Assembly: GCA_009869945.1 (NCBI GenBank)
Contig: WIXG01000321.1
Location: 25,160-89,159 of the forward strand
Length of the DNA stretch: 64,000 nt
Reading direction: 5' to 3'
DNA from: Mesaphorura yosii
Taxonomy: Eukaryota > Arthropoda > Collembola > Poduromorpha > Tullbergiidae
Shown here: piece after piece, positions 40,381-51,300 of the stretch
Position numbering within the stretch: position 1 is the first letter of the stretch
Layout: every line of letters begins with the position of its first letter
Made by a program: the position numbers and the translations under genes
Notes under the pieces: model-generated
Database searches by the model: none
Told to the model about the DNA's origin: nothing
The model's input: only the letters and a program-made list of their open reading frames with translations

Positions 40381-42012
40381 ATGAGTGCACTCCTACTCTG
40401 CCTCGCTCTCCTTCTCGTCTCTCGTCCAGCCTCAACAGAACAAGCAAGCCGAGACGGTAGGGTTATGATTTATTTCACTGATGAGTGACTTGTCATTGCC
40501 TTCCCACGCTTCTGGCCCAAAAAGAAAACTGGGTTCGTTTAGCACGCCTTTTGGCGTCAGGAAGTGGCCAATTAGCATAAATTAATTTTGACCAGCATCA
40601 ATTGCAGTTAGTTTGGTTGAAATTGGAGACGAATCGGTTTGAAGACAATGGAACGAGGAAGCGTTGAATCTGTCCATACCTCGTTACAAAAACTGCTGTG
40701 ACGGTTTCGATGGGCTTGCTTCTTGCCACCTACCTGCCAAAGACACTGAATTGAGACTCGATTGGCACGGTCAAATTAGGCGTCTTGCCTTTTCGTGGCT
40801 CAATTCCCAATAAATCACTTGGAAATTACACGTGCCTGCTTGCACGCGCAGAATTCATTCGTTCTACTGTCTTGTTTGTTGCTCGAATCAAGTTCTGAGT
40901 CATTGGCTTGTTTGCTGTCTCTTTGGTGGAGTATTTCTGCCAGAGACTAGGAAAGGATTCGCCGTGAGCTGAGGCTGTGGATGACTACGCATTGTTTTCC
41001 ATTTGGGCCCACGGCGAAGAATTTGTTTACATGCAATAAATGTCGTTCCATATTCCAGAGACAAATGGCGATGGCCGTGTTTTGCTGTTTCGGGGAAGGG
41101 CAAGCATCGCATTCAGCTGAGAAATGAGTAATTGTGACATTTATTGTCCATAAAATAACACGAGCAGGTCACTCGAGCAGCACAACGAACACAATGCAAA
41201 TTTATACTCTATGAAATGAATGTGAATTGCTTCCAATTGCAAACGTGCGTACGCAGAGCAGAGCGAGAGCGGGTCATGCATGAGGACGGCAACGGCAAGT
41301 GGCAGTGCGCTCGAGTTTATTATCTTTTATTGGACGGCACATGATTACGAGGTAATAAATCTGCATTGTTTATGTTGTGTTAGGACAAGATGGTCTCTGC
41401 CCGGTCAGAGGATCTCGATTCAGTCCGGGCGAGTCGTGGATTCACGACGAAGAGTGCGCGCAATGCACATGCACGGGACACGGCATTTCGCAGTGCCGCC
41501 CACTCAGCTGCCAACACCCAGCAGACTGCCACGCGGTGACGAGGGCGAGTGCCACGAATGCCAGTTGCTGTCCAGTCTGCTCAGGTCAGCCAACTAATGT
41601 TGTTGCTCCCATTCGAGATCTCCAATTTTCAGTCGATCCATTATTGCAAATTGTAGATTGCGCCTCAAAGTCGGGTGCTTCGAGCGTGTGGGAGGAAGAC
41701 GAGTGCACGACGTGCAGATGCGTCGGCGGACGAAAACGGTGCCAGACAGCAGCGTGTCGACTAAATTGCCTGCAACCTGTGCGTGTGGCGGGCATCTGTT
41801 GCCCGATTTGTCCCAACGCCGAAAACCCCTTACAGCATTCTACAAAACAGGAAGGAGTCCCTTTTGTACTGGCAGGTCTCCTTGTGGCCAGTCTCGCGTG
41901 CGTCGCCTTGGGTGCAGGGTGTCTTTGGAAGAGAACCCACCTCAGACGATGCAGCGAAAGAAACCTTGGATTGAAGGCTTCTGACACGACACTCGAACTC
42001 TCACCGCCCTAA
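40381..42012 (+). CDS. Small two-VWC type I membrane protein, CRIM-like paralogue (3 exons)
   Basis: Exons 40381-40456, 41384-41584, 41657-42012; 210 residues. Seen: a signal peptide (LLLCLALLLVSRPAS, cleavage near 18); VWC module 1 (about 28-91, WIHDEEC and CCPVC); VWC module 2 (about 94-143, GRKRC and CCPIC); a TM helix (about 159-182); and a basic KRTHLRR stop-transfer followed by a tail of about 27 residues. Its two VWC modules are the closest relatives in the window of VWC1-2 in the minus-strand CRIM-like gene. Compare WIHDEEC with WIHHEDC, and GRKRC with GRKKC. Both introns fall at the same places and phase (phase 1). A partial duplicate of that gene that gained or kept its own signal exon and TM end is inferred. 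The 72-base second intron is a multiple of three and open, so retention would add 24 residues. The role is probably extracellular ligand binding. Confidence 0.82.
40457..41383 (+). other. Intron 1 of the small two-VWC gene
   Basis: A 927 bp phase-1 intron between the signal exon (donor GTAGGG) and the first VWC exon (acceptor GTGTTAG). No other feature was seen in it. Confidence 0.55.
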
Positions 42013-42168
42013 GTTTAAAAGGAAGAAAGAGTCCACGAATTCATTCAGTCAACCGTTAGGTGAGACAAATAATTTAATCCATACTTTTAACGCCATGACT
42101 TGTAAATAACGTGAGCAAAGTTTACAAAACAGTTAATAGTTATTGTAAAATCGTGTAGCAAATTGGTC

Positions 42169-44146
42169 TTAGAGGTCTTCACGAAGAGAGGCCACGGCGG
42201 CCTGCAGCACCTGCGCCTGCCCCTATGAACAAGACAACAGGTTGAAGAGCATCGCAATTCTTCGAAGCAAATGCAGGTCACTTTACCTTGGCATGCTTGA
42301 TTTCCAGCTCCGCAAGATCGATTAAATTCTTTCTGAAGGCCGTGACTCTTCGCTGTTTGAAGTCGACCAGCTCCTCCTTCGCCTTGGCAGACATAGCTTC
42401 AAACTTCTCGCACGCTTCCTGCTGTCCTTGTTCGGCCTGCAATAAAGCATGCAATTAAATAGACCGGACTTGCTTAGACGAGCGCTGCTAGAAAATAAGT
42501 CTTCGAGTAAAGACAACTGTCACGCAAATTTCAATAAAAGCCACGAGACGTGAATGTGCAACGAGCTTCTTACTTCGACCACATCGACCGTCTACGATCA
42601 AATTATCCCAGGTGGCAATAAATTTAATGTGAGAAGAAATTAAAGAAACTGCTACGAATTCTCGCGACTTGACGGAAGGAAAGACTCACCGCTCCAACGT
42701 CCTTGTTCTTGGCCCTGGCTTTGTCCAGATTTTTGTTGGCCGTTTCATAGTTTGCTAAGCACCTCCTTCGCCGGTAGAGCAGGTTCTTGGCCGCATTGGA
42801 GTCACGCATGTAGTAACGCAGCGTGTCAGACAACTTCAAATCCTCGTCCGATGCCACACGATTTTCCACTTTCTGGATATTAAATTAACATCATTGCAGA
42901 TTGCAAATACACCTCTTTCGATCTCTCGTCATATTCATCAAGTAAATTATGATTTGTAAATCGAGGTACCTACTCTTGCTTTTTCAAGGGCATCGGACAC
43001 TTTGGTTAGAAATTTCTCCAGTTCGTTCGTGTCGATAGTGGCCAGCTGAATTAACTCTGACGATATTTTGATGTACGAATCCGACACGTTTTTGTGACAT
43101 TTTGTCATTCGATCCGCCTTGCTCGTGGCATCCTTCAAGTGGGAATGGTAATCCACAAGGAAATTTCGTTCACTGTCGAAAAACTCGTCCACATCTTTCT
43201 GCGTGGCCGACAATAACAATTCATCTGTGGTTTGACCAAACGACTTGATGAGTCCACCAAACATCTCCTTCTTGTTCTTGCCACGGACACTCAACTGCAA
43301 ACATAAAACGCACATTTAAAGGACGGTGCAAGTTAACTTGAACGCTTTGACTTGCTAACTACCTCCTGGTCGTACTCCAGGAACACTCTGAAGTTGTGAT
43401 CCTTCCTAAACACAGGGTGATTCGCTAATCTACACAGGAAAACCTCGTGCATCGCCACCGTCTTCTTAAACGTCGCCAAATACTCTGCCTCCAACTCCTG
43501 CTTCATTTTGCTAAACTCTTCTTTGGTCATGGTTCCCTCTCCTTCTCCCAGCTTCTGCAGCTTCTCTCGGGAGGCATCGAAGTCTGGGCGTGGCGGTGCA
43601 GGCGGAATCTGAAGAAATCAGCATTATTACCAGTCAATTTCGCTTTCTGTCTGGAATTAGATTCATAACAAACTTACGATGTATCCGGCATATTCTTCGC
43701 TGTCCTCAAACCTATCATGGAGCCATACAAACTCTTCGTGTTGCCGGACGACAGAAAACTCGGGTTTGACAAATTCTGGCAATGTTGTCTACATAAAAGG
43801 ATTCAAAAAGCAAATAAGACTTCGAACTTTCCAACCACATAAGTTGAGCAAAATGGTGGCTGCACTTACTTTGGAATGAACGGTGAATTTGACCTTGTCC
43901 CTCTCGCTTAACGCGTCCGAAATGTCAACCACCAACGAATTTTCATTGAGGTCGAGGACCTCAGACCTTCCGGGCTGAAAGTATAAAGAAGAACGATAAA
44001 CTAAAGAGAATATGTTCAGGTGAGTTTTAAAAGGTTTCAAAGCTACGACACATATTGAGTAGTTGTAAATGAACAAGAACCTTTTCCATCTCGTCAGAAG
44101 CCAGGAGTTCGGGTCCACAATTAAACGGACTGTCAATGTCCATCAT
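42169..44146 (-). CDS. SNX5/6: Sorting nexin SNX5/SNX6 (8 exons)
   Basis: Exons: 44146-44081, 43974-43870, 43788-43678, 43608-43363, 43294-42974, 42872-42690, 42436-42287, 42216-42169; 409 residues, the usual length. Seen: the PX domain (about 25-165) opening with [19 protein letters not shown] and holding the subfamily's helical insertion ([25 protein letters not shown]); [31 protein letters not shown]; then a BAR-type helical domain with [25 protein letters not shown] and [13 protein letters not shown]. Known: SNX5/6 pair with SNX1/2 on endosomes as the ESCPE-1/retromer-associated tubulating coat. SNX5 and SNX6 are paralogues in vertebrates; this is their single-copy type. The start is at tandem ATGs; the second (44143) has the better context. 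Except perhaps for the first residue, the model is certain. Confidence 0.96.
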
Positions 44147-45552
44147 TATTAAAACTTTAGCGCAGCTTTGTAAAAGAAAAGAAACACCCACAAAAGATCA
44201 GATGCAATCTTGACAAGTTAAAAGAGTATTACAGATTAGTGCGTAAGTAAATGTGAATGAGTCACTCTGATCTCTGCTAACCCAAGCAGACTGAGTCTTA
44301 AAATAATACTTATCTTTGTGAGTAGGGCAGACAGTAGCAGCGTATTGAGTATTGAAAGGACTGACAACAGGAAATGAAACGAGCACGAGCGCTTCTCTGG
44401 CCCTTATGGCTAAGGCTAAACACTTTTAACGTTTAATAGCAAAGCGCTTCGTGCGTGATCTTCCTGTTCATAAAAGGCTTGATGATGGCAAACTAATTAA
44501 AAAGATCACTATTCTGTATTCCAAACTTATGGACTTTGTCCTACCCTCCTCCTATCCACTATCACAGTCTAAAACAGACTGACAGCTGAAGCCAAGCAGG
44601 CTAATTTAATTAAAGGAGGCGTTTTTGCATCGTATGCCCTAACTGACGTTAATACATGTGCCTCATTAAATCATTCAATAATATATCAGATCTTATATCG
44701 TTCTCTTGACCGATCTCCCTCTGGCCCACGTATTTGCTTGACCATTTTCAATTACTTACCATCATTGTCGCACGTCGAGCTTTATGTCAGGACAAACCAA
44801 AATGTTTGCAATTCGAGTGTCAACTGAAAACCAACCAAGAACCTCCGCAGGTATCGATCAGGAATCCCTCGAGGGTCCAGGCCACTTAGCTAAGCAGTTA
44901 ACAGACGATCACGATCACAGCTAAAAATTAACTTTGGTATTGGTTTGGAATTGGAACTGAATTATTAGCTTGGAACTGTTGTTGCAACTCAAGACTCAAG
45001 AGTCGATTAGTTTCTACTGCCTGCAGCAAGACTTGTGTGCTGTTGGAGTGAAATGAATTTCGTAATCATACACGCAACACTAAAACAAGTTGCCTGCACG
45101 GCGCAAGAAGCATTGATTCAAGCACACAGCTCTCACTCGCAGATGTTACGCACTGAAATGGGACCGAGTTCACTCGAGAGCTGTGAAGCCAAGAGACAAG
45201 GGCTCAGCTGACACGATTTCATCGTTTTCTTTTCGGAATTCAATTGGAATCAGAATTGGCACGCGTGAGGTGAGAACAGCATTCTAAATAGAAATTTTAA
45301 TTACTCAAATTTCGCCAGCGGACCGTGAAAATCTTCAAAACCGCAATCGTTCACGAGTCACAACTAATTGGAACCCTAATGACTCGATCCACTCGACATT
45401 TCTGAATTTGGCAGGACTGGAAATGGAACTATGGAACAGTGTCGTAAGTTCCTTTCTCTGATTTTATGCTTGACTTGATGTGCTGAAACTGATCACCACT
45501 TCTGTCATTTACAGACATTCTTACGACAACATTTGACGATGTGATAAACTGA
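44147..45552. other. Shared upstream region of SNX5/6 and makorin
   Basis: The two genes point away from each other across 1.4 kb, so the promoters of both should lie here. Near 45422-45445 a plus-strand segment ends in GTC|GTAAGT and a TTTACAG acceptor follows at about 45514. This suggests a non-coding first exon and 5' UTR intron for makorin. No TATA box is obvious. Confidence 0.45.
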
Positions 45553-47191
45553 ATGTGGGTCGGCTTGAAGATGGATCGTTACAATCAATCGAGTTCGGAA
45601 CTTTTAGTTGAAGGAGTCATGAACGGTTCTGCAAGAAATGTTGGCACAACCAAGCCTACGAGGCAAGTTACTGCCTCGAATTAATTCTGGTCTAGCTTGG
45701 CATTAACGTCTTGAACATGATCATAACAGGTCTCGTTGGTTTCTTTTCAGTGTCGCCAATCTCAATGGAGGAAGAAAGTTGTCTTTTAATCCTGATGCCA
45801 AAGAGTTTGTTCCCAGGCAAGCCCGAAATGAAAATCATGGTCCGGTGTCGCGGATGACAGCTCCTTTTGAATCTCATACTGCGGCTGAAATGGGCAATAC
45901 TTCGTCGCCACAAGACCCGTCGATAGGACATACTCCTGGTCGAAGTTACGCTCAAGCAGCTTCTATTGGAATCCCTCTACATAATGAAATTATGGGTACG
46001 ATAGACGATAATATTATGCCTATCATGCGATAAACTATTCCATACTCTCGAAATAATTGCTGTTCTCTGTGACTTCTGACAGCCTTATACCCGTTACAAG
46101 AACTCTGTCCGTACGCCATGGAAGGAGAGTGTCGATTTGGCGACAAATGCGTACTTATGCACGGGCTGATATGTGATTACTGCCAGAAGTCTTGTTTGCA
46201 TCCACTGGACGAGACTCAGCAGAACTTACATCGACAAGTAAGGGAATTTGAGAAGTTTCGAAGTTTTGCTTTGTGTTTATACTTATTCTTCGTAACATAA
46301 CTTCAGGAATGTCTTGAACAACATATGATCGACATGGAGCACTCCTTCGCAGTCGCCGAATCTGTCGACAAGACATGCAGCATTTGCTTGGATGTAAGTC
46401 CAGTTCGTCTAGTAAAAAGGAAAGCGCTGTAAATCGCGTTTTCTTTTCGATTACGGATAACGTATAATTTTTGTGTTTCTTAGACGGTCATGAACAAACC
46501 GGAAATAGGCGAGCGTCGATTTGGAATTCTACCATCTTGTAATCACTGCTTCTGCATTTCGTGTATTCGAAAATGGCGTAAGGCGGATGATTTCGACAGC
46601 AAAGTGATTAGAGCCTGTCCAATGTGTCGTGTCGCATCGGATTTCGTTTGTCCTAGTCGTCTTTGGGTAGAAACGAAAGAAGAGAAGGAGAAGCTTATCA
46701 AGGAGTACAAGGAAGCGCTGAGGTACAACTACAACGCTGAAGCATGGGCGGCTCATGAGCTAACGGCAAAAGGTGCTAAATCAAACACGAATTTTTTGTT
46801 GTAGAAAGAAGGAGTGCAGATACTACAAACACGGTGACGGAATCTGCCCGTTCGGGAACAAGTGCTTTTATCGCCATACAACAAAAGCTGGAATTCCGGT
46901 GGACGTCGGCGCCCCAGTACGCCTGGTTGATGGCGACGGACACCGCCTGGTAAGACTATACTTCGGTGTTACAAATTCATCAAGTTCTACCATCGCTGTT
47001 GGGAAGTGAACTGACGGTTTAATTTTTTGCACGACATACAGGCTCCTAGGACAGGTATTTCCCTCTCCGCGTATTTGCAAGAGCACGATACAAGATGGGC
47101 CAATGAAATTGTAAGTACCATAGATGGCACATCCGAATCGGGCTCTGATCTGGGAGATTACGTCTTCGCTATCGCCAACAACTTGCGGTAG
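45553..47191 (+). CDS. MKRN: Makorin-type RING E3 ubiquitin ligase (7 exons)
   Basis: Exons 45553-45662, 45751-45995, 46083-46237, 46307-46393, 46484-46722, 46805-46949, 47042-47191; 376 residues. Seen in order: an EFVP-type linker (KEFVPRQ); a CCCH finger (CPYAMEGECRFGDKC, about 127-141); the makorin-specific Cys-His block (CDYCQKSCLHPLD); the C3HC4 RING (CSICLD, CNHCFCISC, CPMC, about 193-250); and a second CCCH finger (CRYYKHGDGICPFGNKC, about 281-298). Known: makorins are E3 ligases and RNA-binding proteins. Odd: the one or two N-terminal CCCH fingers of typical makorins are missing. ATG 45553 is preceded at once by an in-frame TGA, and no finger-coding sequence lies upstream. The first coding intron uses a GC donor (AG|GCAAGT); the nearby GT site would break the frame. 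The gene is divergent from SNX5/6. Confidence 0.92.
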
Positions 47192-47606
47192 TCCCGCCTA
47201 ATAACGAATTATGTAGAAAGTAAACTAATTACGTATCCCGACAAAGAAAGGTGGTTAACGTTTTTAACGTGCAGTAGTATTCAATGTTTGAGTTGTGCAT
47301 AGCTTAGCGGTCTAATGTGAATTCTTGAGCCGGAACTCAAGAACTGCTGCCCAGTTGAGTAGCAAAGTCTGATTTTATTTCCCTTTCTTTGTGAAAATCT
47401 TTGCTTTTAATTTTACTGCCTGCGCATCAAAAGACATTTCTGCTAGATTATGTTCCTCTCATGTTATCAATCAAGTCACGCTTAAACTGTTTTTATTCCT
47501 GCACTTTGTTAACCGAAAAGCGTTTACCAAACGAAGGTCTTCTTTGATTTCATTGCAATGTACTTGCTGTTTCACGTTTCCCAAATTACCACGTGTTTCG
47601 TGTTTT

Positions 47607-47612
47607 AATAAA
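47607..47612 (+). terminator. Poly(A) signal for makorin
   Basis: AATAAA about 415 bases after the stop codon, in a T-rich context. Confidence 0.5.
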
Positions 47613-48362
47613 ATACCTTTTGTATTCCTGTATTTGGTATCATCGTCGTCTTCGTCTTAAGTGAGGTTGGACTTGGTTGCATTGTTCATTGCATCTGTGA
47701 GTCACGCATGGTGGCTTGGTTAAGATTTGCCATTCTGCAAGTTGTGGAGATTTCTCATTGTTGCACAGCTTCAATCTCTTCAGTAGTGGGCCACCATACC
47801 AGCAGCTGGCTGCGTGCAATTCAGTTCCTCAGCAGCGAGAGACGGTGCAACAACGGCGCACGGCTACGCTCAACGCTGCTGGTCGTGCTTGTTTTGATTT
47901 TTGTGGTTGCGTCGCGTTGCGTTGCGACCGAGTGAGTGAGTGCTATTGATTGACATCGGAAAAATGAGACACATTTTTCCATGTTGGGAGTAAGTGCTCC
48001 GGTGCCTCTCGTGCCTTGTACCTGCACTGCTCTAATCCGCTTGAGCCGCCGTCCTCACTGGTGTGGTGAGTCATACCACATTTATTTATAACCCCTTCGA
48101 CGAGACGGGCGGGCAAGCAAACAGGCGACAGGCCCACAGATATTTCACCAATTCCTGGAAGCTGAGCAGTTGAGTTTAGTGCAGCCGTTTGAACGGGCAA
48201 CTTGATTACGTGATGTGTGATATAAACATAAAATGCCTTTAGTTGGTTTGGCAAATTGAGAAGTGAGACTGTGCACGCTGACTGACTGAGCAACCAGGAC
48301 AAACGACACACAAGCAGTGATTTTACAATCAGGAAGCGAATCAGGGACTCTCGACCTGAAAC
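47613..48362 (+). other. Upstream region of the RhoGEF gene
   Basis: The 750 bp between the makorin poly(A) signal and the RhoGEF start. No exon supported; it should contain the promoter and 5' UTR of the RhoGEF. Confidence 0.45.
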
Positions 48363-51300
48363 ATGGACCAAGTAAAAGATGACGCTTTTGAAGACGGAGA
48401 CGCCGGGGTAGCTGAAGCTGAAAAGCAGGAGTTCCAATCCCAAATCGCCCAGGTAAATCAGCACCCAGTGTCCATTCCAAGCCATAAAGGCCATAATGCT
48501 TGTGTGTCACGTCATGGAGGTATGTCTGTGATTTGCAGTTGCACGAGGCTGTTGAGGCGATGAAGAGTGCCTTCACGACCGCCCAGCTGGAGCTTGTGTC
48601 CATCGGACTGGAGGACAAGTCGCTTCAGGAGGAGATGGTGCAGACGAAGGCGCACTACCAGCAGCAGACCGGTGAGATTCTGAGAGTTGTGCTTGCGCTC
48701 AAGGCGGAAATCATCGCTCTGCGAGAGACACTTGAGACGACGCAGCTGATTCAGCACGGACTGGACTCACGACTCCAGTCGACGCTCCTCGAACGCGACC
48801 TCCTCCTCCAGGAACTCACAAACAACGGCGCCATTTCACAGCAGCTCAGGTAAGCAGCGACAGAAGTGCCGCCACGCTCGGCACGACACCTTTTCAGTGT
48901 TTTCAGGCTACGATTCGCCTAGCATCAGTTCAGTGCGCACTCATCCGTTTAGCGATAAAGAGCGAGGAGCTCACAGTTTAGCTGTTTAGCTGGTTTAGTA
49001 GAGGATGAAGATGCGAAATGGGAATTGGGCAAACGCAAATCATCTCCTCATCACCAAAGCCACACTTCGTCTCGTCTTTATTGCCACGTACAAATTCCAT
49101 ACGTACGTGACGACGAGATTCACAATTCACGACTCACGAGACTGGTGATTACTGTGTACGCGTACATGAATGATGAATGCTGTTGTTGGCTGTTGGGGTT
49201 GGAGTTAAAGTTAATGACTTTGCAGACGCAATGAAACCAGCTTCATCAGCTGCGCTGGCTGGCACTCTGACAGCCTTTCAAGCTCACTTCGTCTGCTCGA
49301 TTTTTTTTGGCTCGGCTGTTGCGGTTAAATAATTGCTACGCAAAAATTCTCAGTCTCACTTGAGCAGAGATTCGATGACAACAATGCAATGTAATGCACT
49401 GCTCGGGGTCCGTCTTCTCCTTCCTTTTAGTAATGGCCTTCAAAGTCTTCTTCGCCTAATTTGTTTTCCAAACCTGTCATTATCGGAAAATGGAATTGGA
49501 AACAGATTAACACATTGCAGCACTTCCCCATTCGAACTAATTCTATATGAGAACTAATCCAATTCCATATTTATGAGGGTTCGATTCATGCCTGCGATAA
49601 TGCGAATTGCGAATCAATAATCGCTTTCGTTCACTTTGCCGCGTTGACGAGCGTCGTGTCCAAGGCCATGACGTAACAAGCAAATGAGCGAATTGGATAT
49701 TGACTCAATTGACCCGTTGAATTACGCGCAGGAAGGGTTTGAATGCCAAAAAGAGTTTGTTTTAGAAAGCTGCTAATGCACGAGTCATGCGTGTAATTAA
49801 TTAGTTTGCTCCAGGCGCCATTGCATTGCCGTTCGTAATTAGTAAGCAATTAAAAACTGATACGTCGACACTTCCTCACGTTCACATTTACGGAGTGATA
49901 AGTGCAGTAGAAGGTTTCTTGAAATATCTGCACGCAATTAGTTAACTGCCTCGAGATTGCAGTTCGCAGACCTCCCGCTGTGTTGACAACTCAACTGCAC
50001 ATGATGTATGAACAAATGAACATGGCCTCCTGCAGCGAGTGCGAGACACTTTGATTCCCAAATTTATATTCATGTGTCGGTCCATGTGAATGTGAGCCGA
50101 CTGACTTGAGGAAGACACTGATTAACGACAACCGAGAAGAGAATCGCAACAATTTTTGATCCGTTATAAAAATTCAAAGCAAATTTAATGCAAAGCATGC
50201 CAAAAGAGAATCCACAAAATAAGGATTTGCAATTCTTTCAATTTCAGAGACAAGCTGTTACGATGTCGCTCCGGAGTGGAAGCCGGTCATGGCGGCGCGA
50301 ATGGAGCGCTCGCGGGACGATCCTCCTCCGGTTCGCAATCTACGAACGACTCGGGAGTGGCTTCCCAGCACGGCAACCGCCACCACGACCTTCTCCTGGA
50401 CTTTGGGGCAGGCGACGTGGACGCTGCCAGCCTTGGCATGGGCATTGGCAAGAGCAGCACCCTCGCTTGCACGTCGTCGGTGCCCTCCTCCTCGAACTCC
50501 GCCAACAATCTGAATGGTGCTTACCACCTGTCCCCCACTCAACATGTGCAGTCGTACTTGAACACGCTGAATGCGAGCACCAACGCTCTCCTCCAGACGC
50601 AGCTGCAGACCAACGGCGGCGGTGGCGGCGTGCATCGAAACAACATTCTGGGCTACCCGAACGGAGCCTCCACGTCGTCCTTCCCACCGCACCACAACGA
50701 CGACTACCCTTCACTCAACAGTAGCTCCTCCGACTCCTCCTCAACGTCTTCGAACAACATGCACGAAGGGACTGGTAAGTCAATAGCAATCGCCTCATTT
50801 CTAATCGTGTAGTGTTTGCTTGTAAACACTTCGTGATCGCGAATGAGAATTGAGCGGATCGTGCACGGCGAATGATGAATGGGTTTCACACTGAAAAGTT
50901 GATCATCGGCTCTGATTATTATTGCAGACGAAGTCCGTGCGGGAGACAGAGTTCTGGTTTATGACTCGGACTCTTCGCTGACGGTGGCGGCCGCAGCTGC
51001 GCTGAGCCTCAGCACGTCTCTCAGCAAACAGTGCGGGTTGGAACTCGATGCCCACCAAAATAACAGACATAAACACAAGTTGCACGGTGCGAAAGAATGC
51101 GAAGATGAAGACGATGATCGTGAACCACAAAAACCCACAACAAAGCAGCGCGTAAGTCAGGAATTCCTTCTACTCTCTTCTGAGCAAAGTCTGCAAGGTA
51201 GCTCATTAACAATTAACAAACTCTAACAATGTCCAACGAATTAAATGCCGGCATAAAAGGCAGAAGCCTTCCAATGTACATTTTGTCGCACGAATTTCCA

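Noticed and set aside
47943-48494. Minus-strand open frame of 183 codons
   Set aside because: It is antisense to the first RhoGEF exon and the 5' flank, has no family resemblance, and its hydrophobic look is a by-product of the opposite strand.
49560-49600. B-box-like GGTTCGATTC sequence, considered as a tRNA gene
   Set aside because: No matching acceptor stem, anticodon arm or A box could be folded around it.
50258-50714. Long frames on the minus strand opposite RhoGEF exon 3
   Set aside because: Shadows of a Ser/Gly/Asn-rich, GC-rich exon. The plus frame joins neighbours in phase on both sides.
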